Assembly (NCBI GenBank): GCA_003215175.1
Contig: QCKS01000009.1
Coordinates: forward strand, 1 to 46,704
DNA length: 46,704 bases
From: Acidimicrobiales bacterium AG-410-I20
GTDB taxonomy: Bacteria; Actinomycetota; Acidimicrobiia; Acidimicrobiales; MedAcidi-G1
Direction: 5' to 3'
Part shown: positions 1 to 7,954 of the stretch, piece after piece
How positions within the stretch are numbered: the stretch's first letter is position 1
Layout: every line of letters begins with the position of its first letter
Translations under genes and position numbers: made by a program
The notes under the pieces: model-generated
What the model was told of the DNA's origin: nothing
Databases searched by the model: none
The model's input: the letters and a program-made list of their open reading frames with translations, nothing else

Positions 1-246
1 CCAGGCCCAGATGAACCAGATCCATCATCTGCGTCAACACTTCCACCAACAAGTTCGAGCACAACAACATCGACATCAACACCAGATAACGGAGATGATG
101 AAAAAGCTACACCATCACCAGAACCCAAAGACTGTGATTGCAATGATGGATGGCCCTGGTGGGCTTGGTTCTTACTTGGAAATGGTTGTTGGATGACGAT
201 CCGTTACATCATCAAACACATGAAAGAAAACGAAAAAATTGAATAA
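1..246 (+). CDS. C-terminal end of a membrane-anchored or secreted protein (5' partial)
   Basis: Frame 1 is open from the window edge to a TAA at 244-246, giving 81 residues with no start in the window. The visible part begins with a Pro/Ser/Thr/Asp-rich low-complexity stretch typical of an extracytoplasmic linker. A short Trp/Leu-rich hydrophobic segment follows (WPWWAWFLLG, about residues 53-62), then a basic tail rich in Lys and Arg. That order, linker then hydrophobic patch then positive tail, resembles a C-terminal membrane anchor with the tail left in the cytoplasm. No catalytic domain is in view, so the function cannot be named. The gene converges on the NfeD gene 16 bases further on. 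Confidence 0.6.
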   Translation, partial: PGPDEPDPSSASTLPPTSSSTTTSTSTPDNGDDEKATPSPEPKDCDCNDGWPWWAWFLLGNGCWMTIRYIIKHMKENEKIE

Positions 247-262
247 TTAATCTAAGCGAAGA

Positions 263-1603
263 TTATTTATTTTTAGATCTATCTCGGTAATCTTTTGCGG
301 CGCCCTCTTCAGGTTCTACTTCTAACCACAATCCGTCAATACCTGCTACACGTATCGGTTCTCCGGCCTCAATAGGAGTTGCTCGATTTGTTGTTGCGCG
401 CCATACAGCGTCACGGACCTTAACTAAACCATTTGGAGATAAAGACTCAACTGCTTCACCCATCTCACCGATCATCCATTCTCGGCCAATAGTTGGGCTA
501 GAAAATCTAGTTCTTACCATGGCTGGCATTCCTGCCGCCATGCCAGCAAACGTACCGACAATGCCAACTACTAATGTGATCCACGAAAGCGGTGTTCCAT
601 CAAAGAGAAAAATTGAACCAAAAATTAATGATCCAGTCCCTATTGCTGTCCACGTTCTCGGAACTCCAGCTTGTATATCAATGGAATAACCAAGAAATGC
701 GATTACAAGAAGCAATATTCCCCACCAACGAGTTGGGAGCACATAAAGACCATAGGTGCTGAATAAAAAACATCCAGCGCCAAGCACCCCAGCGATTCCT
801 ACGCCAGCAGTAAAGAATTCAAATACGAGTAACCCAAGTCCGACAACTAAAAGAAGATACGCAACCGCTGGGCTGGCCACTGTATGAAAAAACTGCTTCA
901 CTACGTCAAGTTTTTTGAATCGTGTTTGTGTAATAGGTTCAACTGTGGGCGGGTCAGAAGTTTCATCTACAACAACTTCAAAGCCATCGATCCCAAAAAG
1001 ATGATCAGGTAATACAGGAGATTGTCGAGCTAAACCTCTTTCTAAAGCTTCGTTAAACCCAACTGTTTCTGTGACTAAATCAGCATCGGAAGACAAATTA
1101 AATGGTTGATGTTCCCAATTCGCCGGGAATATTGACTCACCCATTGCCCCAAATCGAGCGCCAGGAGAAATCCCAACATCGCTACTTAATCCAACTAACT
1201 GCGCCATAGGGCCAGTTGCTCTACTCCCTGATGGTCCAACCCAAAAGGAAATAGGTACAGGAGCGTCAAGAATGTGCTCTGCTAAATCAATTAATGTTTC
1301 ATTTGAAACTACTGCACCTTTGCTATTTACTTGAAAGACAATTGCCAAAGTTTCTGTTGGGTCAATAGTGCTTAACGTATGAATCATCATGTCTGTTAAA
1401 ACTGGATCTAAAAGACCACTAATTTCTACGACTTCTACAGCGCGTGATGGGCCTGAAAGGTCATTGAAGGGCTTCTGCTGTTGATCATCCTTTCTATCTT
1501 CCCCGTGATCGGCAAACGCGGGAACGGCAAAGATAGACAAACCGATTGCTATTAATAAAAGCGCTGATCTAAATGTGAATCGTTTTGACACGTGAAATCC
1601 CAA
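263..1603 (-). CDS. NfeD-family membrane protein with a degenerate ClpP-like domain
   Basis: The 446-residue protein starts with a signal peptide ending near AVPAFA. A ClpP/SppA-like periplasmic domain follows (about residues 45-200), then four or five membrane segments (about 235-365) and a C-terminal OB-fold NfeD domain (about 370-435). This is the long NfeD architecture linked to membrane quality control and stomatin-type partners. The stretch GSRATGPMAQ aligns, from memory, with the family motif GARAASAG, so the nucleophilic Ser position is occupied by Gly. It is probably proteolytically inactive, acting as a scaffold or regulator. The start at 1603 is TTG; an in-frame GTG at 1591 also leaves an intact signal peptide, and neither has a clear ribosome-binding site. 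It lies 52 bases downstream of the STAS gene on the same strand. Confidence 0.8.
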   Translation of the reverse strand: MGFHVSKRFTFRSALLLIAIGLSIFAVPAFADHGEDRKDDQQQKPFNDLSGPSRAVEVVEISGLLDPVLTDMMIHTLSTIDPTETLAIVFQVNSKGAVVSNETLIDLAEHILDAPVPISFWVGPSGSRATGPMAQLVGLSSDVGISPGARFGAMGESIFPANWEHQPFNLSSDADLVTETVGFNEALERGLARQSPVLPDHLFGIDGFEVVVDETSDPPTVEPITQTRFKKLDVVKQFFHTVASPAVAYLLLVVGLGLLVFEFFTAGVGIAGVLGAGCFLFSTYGLYVLPTRWWGILLLVIAFLGYSIDIQAGVPRTWTAIGTGSLIFGSIFLFDGTPLSWITLVVGIVGTFAGMAAGMPAMVRTRFSSPTIGREWMIGEMGEAVESLSPNGLVKVRDAVWRATTNRATPIEAGEPIRVAGIDGLWLEVEPEEGAAKDYRDRSKNK

Positions 1604-1655
1604 TAAGGATGAATGATTTAGATTATCTAGGGTAGAGGAACGCGGAGAAGAGCAC

Positions 1656-2018
1656 TCAATTCGTATCTGAATTTGTTAAAGCTTCTACTGCTTCTTCAAC
1701 TGTTTCACATACAGGAACAATGCGATCAAATCCGGTGGTATGTAAAAGTCTGGTTAATGCTGGGCGGTTACAAGCAACAGAAACGTCTCCATCGTTCTCA
1801 CGCGCACGCCGGATCCCCCCTATTAATGCGCCAAGTCCAGCTGAGTCCATAAATGGAACATCTGAAAGGTCAACGAGAATGAAACGATGTTCAGATAATT
1901 GAGTTAATGACTCTCTAAACTGAGCAACGGTATATGCATCAAGTTCACCAACAGGTCTGCAGGTCACATAATTTTCGTGATGTTCAACAGCGATCTCTAG
2001 CACTATTGTTCCTTTCAT
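1656..2018 (-). CDS. STAS-domain anti-sigma factor antagonist (SpoIIAA/RsbV type)
   Basis: This 120-residue single-domain protein matches the anti-sigma factor antagonist family. Such proteins bind an anti-sigma kinase and release a sigma factor when unphosphorylated. The core motif FMDSAGLGAL carries the phospho-acceptor Ser59 after Asp58, and the preceding strand (FILVDLSDV) is typical. ATG at 2018 is supported by AAGGAA five bases upstream. No anti-sigma kinase or sigma factor lies beside it, so the partner is encoded elsewhere. It diverges from the receiver-like gene at 2112 across about 93 bases. NfeD follows it on the same strand and may be cotranscribed. Confidence 0.88.
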   Translation of the reverse strand: MKGTIVLEIAVEHHENYVTCRPVGELDAYTVAQFRESLTQLSEHRFILVDLSDVPFMDSAGLGALIGGIRRARENDGDVSVACNRPALTRLLHTTGFDRIVPVCETVEEAVEALTNSDTN

Positions 2019-2111
2019 TTATTCCTTAACACGATCGTAGACCCATAAAGAGGCAATCTGCACTATAGGTAACATAACTGTCTGGCCTGTTGCTCCGATA
2101 CGCTCCTAGTT

Positions 2112-2489
2112 ATGGGTAATTCTTCTGTTCTTTTAGTAGCTACTGGCAGCGATCAAACCTATGAAGAAGTTGACGCTGCACTAAGTGGTGATTACAAGGT
2201 TGTAAGGCTGTATGCAGGCGCGGATGTAGTTGATGCAATTCAGCTACATAATCCAGCAGTAATAATTCTTGATTTACAAATTGGGAATATGGGTGGAGTA
2301 GCTGCTTGTCTTGAAATTCGACTGGAAAGTAAAGCTGAAAGAATTCCTAAGCAGAATGTGTTTTTATTACTTGATAGAGAAGCCGATGTATTTTTAGCTC
2401 AGGAAGCAGAAGCTGATGGTTGGGTAGTTAAACCAATTGATCCCTTGGGTCTGCGTCAGTTAGTTATTTCAGAAACGATTAGTGGATAA
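2112..2489 (+). CDS. Atypical stand-alone response-regulator receiver domain
   Basis: The 125-residue protein has the length and strand pattern of a CheY-like receiver with no output domain. The probable phospho-acceptor is Asp54 in VIILDLQIG, and the conserved Lys is K107 in VVKPIDP. Two usual features are missing: the N-terminal acidic pair that binds magnesium is replaced by ATGSD after strand 1, and the switch Thr/Ser is replaced by Leu in VFLLLDR. It may therefore be weakly phosphorylated or a pseudo-receiver. No histidine kinase is adjacent. The STAS gene diverges upstream, which hints at a shared regulatory theme, though no direct link can be shown. Confidence 0.72.
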   Translation: MGNSSVLLVATGSDQTYEEVDAALSGDYKVVRLYAGADVVDAIQLHNPAVIILDLQIGNMGGVAACLEIRLESKAERIPKQNVFLLLDREADVFLAQEAEADGWVVKPIDPLGLRQLVISETISG

Positions 2490-2516
2490 CGTTTCGACAA
2501 ATATTCAATTTCTTTT

Positions 2517-2593
2517 CGGGTAGTGGCGCAGGTTGGTAGCGCGCCTCGTTCGGGACGAGGAGGTCGTGGGTTCAAATCCCGCCTACCCGACCA
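2517..2593 (+). tRNA. tRNA-Pro (CGG)
   Basis: A complete cloverleaf can be folded. Acceptor arm 2517-2523 pairs with 2583-2589, the anticodon stem CCTCG/CGAGG encloses loop TTCGGGA with anticodon CGG at 2551-2553, and the T arm has TTCAAAT. The discriminator is A2590 and the 3' CCA is encoded at 2591-2593. It decodes CCG proline codons. Confidence 0.95.
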
Positions 2594-2615
2594 AAAAATT
2601 GGTACTACCCAATCT
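2594..2615 (-). terminator. Candidate intrinsic terminator of the whiB-like gene
   Basis: Read on the minus strand just after the WhiB-like stop codon, ATTGG-(6 nt)-CCAAT forms a short hairpin followed by six U residues. The stem is weak, with only two GC pairs. The uridine run and the position between the gene end and the tRNA-Pro 3' end make it a plausible terminator. Confidence 0.45.
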
Positions 2616-2855
2616 CTAATTGACTAAATCTTCAATACGTTTTACTTTTAAAATTTTTCGTCTCTGGCGTTCTGAGCAGCCGCCCCAAACTCCATGATCT
2701 ATTTGATTTTGAAGTGCATATTCAAGACATGATTCACTAACTAAGCAATTATCACAAATACTTTTTGCAACAATAACCCCAACCCCATCGCTAGGGAAAA
2801 ACACGTCAGGAGAGATGTCTATACAGGCACTCTTTTCCATCCAATTTGTATTCAT
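2616..2855 (-). CDS. WhiB-family Fe-S transcriptional regulator
   Basis: This 79-residue protein has the four WhiB cysteines at C11, C34, C37 and C43 (the central pair in CDNC). The family turn GVWGG is at residues 55-59, followed by SERQRRK. WhiB-like proteins coordinate a [4Fe-4S] cluster and usually bind the primary sigma factor. They act in redox response, development or cell division, and are essentially confined to Actinobacteria and their phages, so the gene is a good taxonomic marker. A fifth Cys follows the GVWGG motif (C60), where most members have Leu. An inverted repeat at 2879-2898 lies just upstream. I cannot assign a WhiB1-7 class. Confidence 0.93.
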   Translation of the reverse strand: MNTNWMEKSACIDISPDVFFPSDGVGVIVAKSICDNCLVSESCLEYALQNQIDHGVWGGCSERQRRKILKVKRIEDLVN

Positions 2856-2878
2856 TAATTTCTCTCTTTTTGATTCCT

Positions 2879-2898
2879 TCTTTGAAACCCTTCAAAGA
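2879..2898. promoter_or_regulatory. Inverted repeat upstream of the whiB-like gene
   Basis: TCTTTGAA and TTCAAAGA form perfect 8-base arms around a 4-base spacer (ACCC). The site lies 24-43 bases before the whiB-like start and within the 138-base divergent gap to the DoxX gene. It could be an operator or a hairpin in the 5' untranslated region. Confidence 0.4.
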
Positions 2899-2993
2899 GA
2901 AGATGATGTAAAAGGAAAAATCTGACAGTTTGTATTGAATACTTTTAGATCTAATTAGTTGACTCTCTGAATTTAACGGCGTAGAAATAGTCC

Positions 2994-3521
2994 GTGAACG
3001 CTTCTACTGCTTCTGGGATAACAATCGCCGAACAAGATTTTGTTCTACTAATTTTCCGTTTATCTATTGGGATAACAATCGCCACACATGGGTGGAACAA
3101 GATTTTTGGTGGCGGCAAAATTAAAGGCACTGGTCGATGGTTTCAGAGCATTGGCATGAAACCAGGAATCTTTCATGCTTGGATAGCAGCCCTATCAGAA
3201 ATTCTTTGTGGCTTATTACTTGCACTTGGTTTTCTTACTTCATTTGCAGCTTCGGGAATAATTGGAATCATGGTTGTAGCTTGGTGGACAGTTCATAGAA
3301 ACAATGGTTTTTTTATTATCAAAGAAGGCTGGGAGTACGTTTTTGTTTTAAGTGTTGCCGCTTTGACAATTGCTACTCTTGGTCCCGGTGGCTGGTCTAT
3401 CGACCACACTCTGGGAATTTCTGACGATTTAATGGGTTGGGCTGGATTTTGGATCGCTAGTGGTTTAGGAATCGGTGCTGGTTTACTACAGCTAGTTTTA
3501 TTTTTTCGTCCAGAAAAATAA
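2994..3521 (+). CDS. DoxX family membrane protein
   Basis: The 175-residue protein has four predicted membrane segments (about residues 15-33, 60-83, 86-101 and 115-130) plus a hydrophobic C-terminal helix at about 148-170. The pattern FRLSIGITIATHGWNKIFGG at the N-terminus, followed by GTGRWFQSIGMKPG, is characteristic of DoxX/SURF4-like proteins. DoxX relatives take part in redox homeostasis at the membrane, or form part of quinol oxidase or thiosulfate:quinone oxidoreductase complexes, but many are uncharacterised. GTG at 2994 is the start and no good ribosome-binding site is visible. It diverges from the whiB-like gene. Confidence 0.85.
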   Translation: MNASTASGITIAEQDFVLLIFRLSIGITIATHGWNKIFGGGKIKGTGRWFQSIGMKPGIFHAWIAALSEILCGLLLALGFLTSFAASGIIGIMVVAWWTVHRNNGFFIIKEGWEYVFVLSVAALTIATLGPGGWSIDHTLGISDDLMGWAGFWIASGLGIGAGLLQLVLFFRPEK

Positions 3522-3552
3522 AGAAATTTCTAATTTAAAACTTTTAAATGGC

Positions 3553-3972
3553 TTACCAGTTAGTTATGTCACCGGTTTCACATGGAAGAGAGGGGTCAAG
3601 GGCGTAGTAGTCCCCTGCGGTTTCTATATAAATATTTAAAACGGTACTTAACCCCGTTGGTTGGTCGAGACACCCTGCAGGTACTGCGAAGAAGTTTTCC
3701 CGTGTGGCATCATGCCAAAAAAGGGATGATCCACATTGTGAACAGAACCCATATCGAACGGTTGGAGTTCGATGGTACCAAGTCAATGTTTCTTGTTTTT
3801 CAAAAGATATGTCTTTAGTAGAAACAGCGGTTGCAGCCAAATAATGGCCTGTAAATTGTCGACATGGTTCACAATGGCAATTAACTACTTCACGTAAAGG
3901 TCCAGTAATTCGATAGCGGACCTCTCCGCACATGCAGCTACCTGTATGAGTTACCTCTTCGTCTGTTGACAT
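3553..3972 (-). CDS. GFA (glutathione-dependent formaldehyde-activating)/CENP-V family protein
   Basis: From the preferred ATG at 3972 the protein has 139 residues. It shows the zinc-binding pattern of the GFA/Mss4-like fold: C13-x-C15, C32-x-C34-x2-C37 (CHCEPC) and C77-x2-C80 (CSQCG). The family was named for spontaneous glutathione-formaldehyde adduct formation. Most bacterial members have no proven substrate, and actinobacteria often use other thiols, so the name should not be read as a function. An upstream in-frame ATG at 3993 would add seven residues and seems less likely. The gene is convergent with doxX and divergent from the amidase gene. Confidence 0.85.
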   Translation of the reverse strand: MSTDEEVTHTGSCMCGEVRYRITGPLREVVNCHCEPCRQFTGHYLAATAVSTKDISFEKQETLTWYHRTPTVRYGFCSQCGSSLFWHDATRENFFAVPAGCLDQPTGLSTVLNIYIETAGDYYALDPSLPCETGDITNW

Positions 3973-4074
3973 AAATAAAGCATGACACAACAAAGTATCT
4001 TCTTGATGAACCCGATGACGGTTTTAGAAATTTATTCAATTTGTGTAAAAATACAAAGAGGTGTGAGGAGAATG

Positions 4075-5511
4075 ATGTCAGAATACGCATATAGCACTGC
4101 TATTGAAACAGCATCTGCAATAGCAAAGGGTGATGTTTCAAGTCGTGAGTTGCTTGAAGCCGCGCTTGCTCGAGTTGAACAATTTGATAGTTCAATAAAT
4201 GCTGTTGTAGCCCTTGATGCAGAAAGGGCGTTAGATGCTGCTGATGCTGCTGATGCTGCTGTTGCTAATAACCAGCGATTAGGACCATTACACGGGGTCC
4301 CGATAACAATAAAAGACAGTTTTCAGACTGAAGGACTTGTTACTACTTCAGGGGCGCCTCAATTATCAGAGTTTTTACCTGACCATGATGCTGATCCGGT
4401 CGCACGCTATAAATCGGCTGGAGCGATTGTTTATGGAAAAACGAATCTTCCAATTTGGGCAGGAGATGTACAGACCTATAACAAAGTTTATGGAACAACA
4501 AATAACCCTTATGACATTGAAAGAACCCCAGGTGGGTCTTCTGGTGGTTCAGGAGCTGCTTTAGCCGCCGGCTACACCCCACTTGAGTTGGGCTCTGATA
4601 TTGGGGGTTCTATTCGAATTCCAAGTCATTGGTCTGGAGTCTGTGGACATAAACCAAGCTATGGCATTGTTTCTGCCCTTGGGCAAATTCCGGGTATGCC
4701 GGGAACTTTAAGTCAAGCTGATATTGCAGTTGCGGGACCTATGGCTAGAGATGTTGACGATCTTGTATTAGCACTTGATGTGCTTGCTGGCCCAAATAAG
4801 TGGGACCAGACAGCATACTCGTTACATCTTCCTGGACGTCGACACGAAAAAATCTCTGACTACCGTGTTGGGGTTTGGATTGAAGAAGAGACTGCTCCAA
4901 TAAGTGATGCTTATAAGAGTCTTCTTCTTAACGCAGCTTCTGTGCTGGAAAATAGTGGGGCCTCTGTTAGTTATGAGGCCCGACCAGACTTTTCTTTTGA
5001 AAAATCTATTGATACTTTTTGGTGGCTTCTTTCAGCAGCTGAAGCAGGAACATGGACTCTTGCTGAATTAGAAGAGATTGCTGAAAAGCAAAGTTCTCCA
5101 CAAGGTGACTTAGGTATCTGGCATGCCGCTCTTCGCCATCGCGAGTGGCTGAGTTGGAATGAAAGAAGGATGCAACAACGAGCAAAATGGAGAGAATTTT
5201 TCTTTGATTACGATGTTGTGTTGCTCCCTGTAACGCTTACTGAAGCTATTCCACATGATCATTCTTCTCCTTTTACCCTTAGAAAAATTCTTGTTGATGG
5301 AAATGAACGTATGTATAGCGATCAGATGAAGTGGATGGGTATCACTGGAGTTTCTTGGTTACCGGCAACTGTTGTCCCAATCGGAATGATTGACGGATTA
5401 CCGGTAGGTGTACAGATCGCGGGACCATTTCTTGAGGATCGTACGCCTTTGGCTATTGGTCGTTTTCTTTTTAATGAACTTGGTGGGTTTCAAAAACCTG
5501 AGGGTTTCTAA
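4075..5511 (+). CDS. Amidase-signature family amidase
   Basis: With ATG 4075 (GAGGAG lies at 4065-4070) the product has 478 residues and covers the full amidase-signature fold. The Ser-cisSer-Lys triad is intact: Lys80 in ITIKDS, cis-Ser155 in GGSSGGSG and nucleophile Ser179 in DIGGSIRIP. The 24-residue spacing between the serines matches fatty acid amide hydrolase. The enzyme should hydrolyse a carboxamide to an acid and ammonia. There are no gatB or gatC genes nearby and the C-terminus differs from GatA, so transamidosome function is unlikely. An open frame extends upstream to 3982 but lacks family sequence. A short Ala/Asp repeat at residues 54-62 comes from a GCTGCTGAT nucleotide repeat. 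Confidence 0.92.
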   Translation: MSEYAYSTAIETASAIAKGDVSSRELLEAALARVEQFDSSINAVVALDAERALDAADAADAAVANNQRLGPLHGVPITIKDSFQTEGLVTTSGAPQLSEFLPDHDADPVARYKSAGAIVYGKTNLPIWAGDVQTYNKVYGTTNNPYDIERTPGGSSGGSGAALAAGYTPLELGSDIGGSIRIPSHWSGVCGHKPSYGIVSALGQIPGMPGTLSQADIAVAGPMARDVDDLVLALDVLAGPNKWDQTAYSLHLPGRRHEKISDYRVGVWIEEETAPISDAYKSLLLNAASVLENSGASVSYEARPDFSFEKSIDTFWWLLSAAEAGTWTLAELEEIAEKQSSPQGDLGIWHAALRHREWLSWNERRMQQRAKWREFFFDYDVVLLPVTLTEAIPHDHSSPFTLRKILVDGNERMYSDQMKWMGITGVSWLPATVVPIGMIDGLPVGVQIAGPFLEDRTPLAIGRFLFNELGGFQKPEGF

Positions 5512-5514
5512 ATT

Positions 5515-6339
5515 TCAGTCATACCAATTAAGTGCAGCCCGCATTGTGGCTTCAAACTCTTCAAAACTCATTGAGGTTTTTGTTGCGTCAATTAATTCGG
5601 CGTCACCGCCAACTAGTTTTCTAAATGGTGCTGATGGGTTAGTCGCTGCATCAACGATTGCATCGGCTACAAGTTGGGGATCTGGGCGTTCTCCGCTTCC
5701 ATCTAAACTCGTGAGTGATTCTCGAAAATGTTGAGCCCGTTTTTCTTGTGTAGACCCGGCCCAAATTTCTGGTCGAATAATATTGTCAAAAAATCCTGTC
5801 TGAAATCTTCCGGGTTCAATCAAATGAATTCGTATTCCGAGTTGTGAGATTTCAAAATGAGCAGCTTCGCTTAGTGCTTCAAGCGCAAACTTTGATGCGG
5901 AATAGGCTCCGCTATATGGGGAAGCAACTCTTCCCGCGATGCTGCTTACATTTACAATGACTCCGCTTCCACGTTCGCTCCAAGTCGGGATGACTGCCCG
6001 CATTGTCCGCAAGGGGCCGAGAACATTTGTTTCTAGTTGTTTAAGCATTAGCTCATCATCAATTTGTTCAACAGCGGCTTGCACTTCAAATCCTGCATTG
6101 TTTATAAGAACATCAAGTTCTTCAGGATTGTTTATGCAATTAGTCACAGAGTCCGGGTCTGTGACATCTAATTGTTTAATCTCAAGATCAAGTTTTTCTT
6201 CGGTTGCGCAATCCTCTAAATCAGTTCCTTTAGAAAGATTACGCATTGTCGCAATGACCTGATGACCTTGTCGAGCAAGAGATAATGCAGCTAATTTTCC
6301 AAAACCGCTGTTACTTCCAGTAATAAGTATTTTTGCCAT
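5515..6339 (-). CDS. Classical short-chain dehydrogenase/reductase
   Basis: The 274-residue protein has all the classical SDR landmarks. These are the cofactor motif TGSNSGFG (residues 7-14), NNAG (80-83), a catalytic Ser near 133 and YSASK with Tyr146 and Lys150. An Arg at position 33 after the second strand suggests a preference for NADP(H). The substrate cannot be read from sequence, although the C-terminal region (EPGRFQTGF) resembles the cis-retinol/3-beta-ol-dehydrogenase-like branch. It ends three bases from the amidase stop on the opposite strand and is followed upstream by the sulfatase-fold gene in the same direction, about 30 bases away. Confidence 0.9.
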   Translation of the reverse strand: MAKILITGSNSGFGKLAALSLARQGHQVIATMRNLSKGTDLEDCATEEKLDLEIKQLDVTDPDSVTNCINNPEELDVLINNAGFEVQAAVEQIDDELMLKQLETNVLGPLRTMRAVIPTWSERGSGVIVNVSSIAGRVASPYSGAYSASKFALEALSEAAHFEISQLGIRIHLIEPGRFQTGFFDNIIRPEIWAGSTQEKRAQHFRESLTSLDGSGERPDPQLVADAIVDAATNPSAPFRKLVGGDAELIDATKTSMSFEEFEATMRAALNWYD

Positions 6340-6368
6340 TTAACGACTTTAGTAAAGATATTAATTTG

Positions 6369-7844
6369 CTACGAGTCGCAGTTAAGCGGGTCTGAAAGGG
6401 TGATCATGCCTTCAGAGGTGGCGAGCCGGTTAACAAGTTCACTTTCTTGAAATGGTGGAAGCCATTCATTTAATTCGCTAAGTGCTTTTTCGAGTGAAGG
6501 ATGATCAGTGAGGGGGTTCTGTTCGCCCGGGTCTTTATTTAGATCAAAATAGATTGCTGGGTAGCCGCCAAATTTTACGAGTTTCGTGTCTTTGGTGCGT
6601 TCAACAACTAAATGACAGTTATCAAGTGGTTGATTAATCATGTTTGCGAATACTCGATAATCAAATTCCCAATGCGTTCGATCTCTCCAATCAGACGCAC
6701 TTCCTTTTTCTAAAAATGGTCTGAGAGATTTCCCTTGACATTGTTCAGGGATTGGTAAGCCAGCAAGATCTAACAGAGTTGGCATAATGTCAACATTCTC
6801 TGTGAACTCTTCAACTATTTTCCCCTTTGGTCCAGCTATCTGTGGGCTTCGAATAATAAGAGGAATATGAAATGCTTGGTTATGAAAACCCATTTTTGAA
6901 AATAATGTGTGGTCACCAAGCATTTCACCGTGATCCGAAGTGATGGCAACAACGGTGTGATCTTCAACAGGAGATAAGGCATTCAAAAGCCGTCCTATTT
7001 GGGCATCAACTTCAGTCACCATTCCGTAATAAGTTGCTTGCACTTGACGAATTTCAGTTGGATCATCAGGAGTTTCCCAGAACCGTAACTGATTCAAGGT
7101 ATTGAGAAAGGGGTGGCTGATATCCCCTGCCGGAAGCACTTCAGGGACTTCCTGAGGGTCATACATGTCATTGAATGGCGCGGGTACATGAAATGGTGGG
7201 TGTGGGCGATAAAGAGAAACGTGAAGAAACCATGGCTCGGGCAGATCTTTTACATGGTCAATGACTTTGCCTATAACAAAAGCTGTTTCAGTTTCATCGG
7301 AAGAAAAAACTGAAGGTGGCCAAGTCATTCCTTTGTTTTTCGGAATAGGGATGTCTTCTCTGGGCTTTAAAAATTTCTCGCGATCAGAGATGTCATAACC
7401 TCTTTCTTGTAGCCACTGATACCAAGATTCCCTTTCTTCAGGTAACTCAAGGGCGACCGTAAACCCTGGTAATGGTCCTTCATAAGTGCGTAGGCGCGGA
7501 TCGTTTTCGTCAACGGTACGTGGATCAATTGTGGTGTCAGTATGTCCAAAAAGTTGTGGATCATACCCTCCAGAACGTGCTTCCAAGGCCAAGTTTGTAA
7601 AGTTTGCATCGAGTGGCGTTCCGTTAAACACAACTCTGTTTGTGTGCTGGTAAGTGCCGGTCAGTAAGCATGCACGGCTGGGGGCGCACGGAGAAGCTTG
7701 GGTATGGTGAGCGCTAAATAAAGTTCCTTGGGATGCCAGTTTGTCAAGATTCGGAGTTTTGATAAGTGAGTTTCCAAGTGCTCCTAGACAATCAGCTCGC
7801 CACTGATCGATCGTAATTAACAAAATATTTGGTTGTTGCTCCAC
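6369..7844 (-). CDS. Sulfatase-superfamily hydrolase, phosphonate monoester hydrolase-like
   Basis: The 491-residue enzyme belongs to the alkaline-phosphatase/sulfatase superfamily. Cys53 in CAPSR, followed by ACLLTG, is the formylglycine signature that a maturase oxidises into the catalytic residue. The metal site includes Asp13 in ITIDQWR and Asp304-His305 in TSDHGE, with Lys317 further on. The blocks NGTPLD, GYDPQLFG, DTTIDPRT and YRPHPPF recall the phosphonate monoester hydrolase/phosphodiesterase branch rather than a polysaccharide sulfatase; this is recognition from memory. There is no signal peptide, so it is probably cytoplasmic. Likely substrates are phosphonate or phosphate diesters, or sulfate esters, since this branch is promiscuous. 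No formylglycine-generating enzyme is in the window. Confidence 0.88.
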   Translation of the reverse strand: MEQQPNILLITIDQWRADCLGALGNSLIKTPNLDKLASQGTLFSAHHTQASPCAPSRACLLTGTYQHTNRVVFNGTPLDANFTNLALEARSGGYDPQLFGHTDTTIDPRTVDENDPRLRTYEGPLPGFTVALELPEERESWYQWLQERGYDISDREKFLKPREDIPIPKNKGMTWPPSVFSSDETETAFVIGKVIDHVKDLPEPWFLHVSLYRPHPPFHVPAPFNDMYDPQEVPEVLPAGDISHPFLNTLNQLRFWETPDDPTEIRQVQATYYGMVTEVDAQIGRLLNALSPVEDHTVVAITSDHGEMLGDHTLFSKMGFHNQAFHIPLIIRSPQIAGPKGKIVEEFTENVDIMPTLLDLAGLPIPEQCQGKSLRPFLEKGSASDWRDRTHWEFDYRVFANMINQPLDNCHLVVERTKDTKLVKFGGYPAIYFDLNKDPGEQNPLTDHPSLEKALSELNEWLPPFQESELVNRLATSEGMITLSDPLNCDS

Positions 7845-7954
7845 TCGCGCATTGTGTCACATCATTGTCTCGTTTTGGGTCTTTTGATGAAATTTTTTCA
7901 GCGATGAAAGAGAGCATGAACAATAATTTGATGTAAACAAGTTAGGGTCACGCG

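Noticed and set aside
3982-4074. N-terminal extension of the amidase
   Set aside because: No amidase similarity, and the ribosome-binding site sits right before 4072-4075.
4210-4265. Trinucleotide-rich stretch as a regulatory repeat
   Set aside because: It encodes the Ala/Asp segment of the amidase and is a coding microsatellite.
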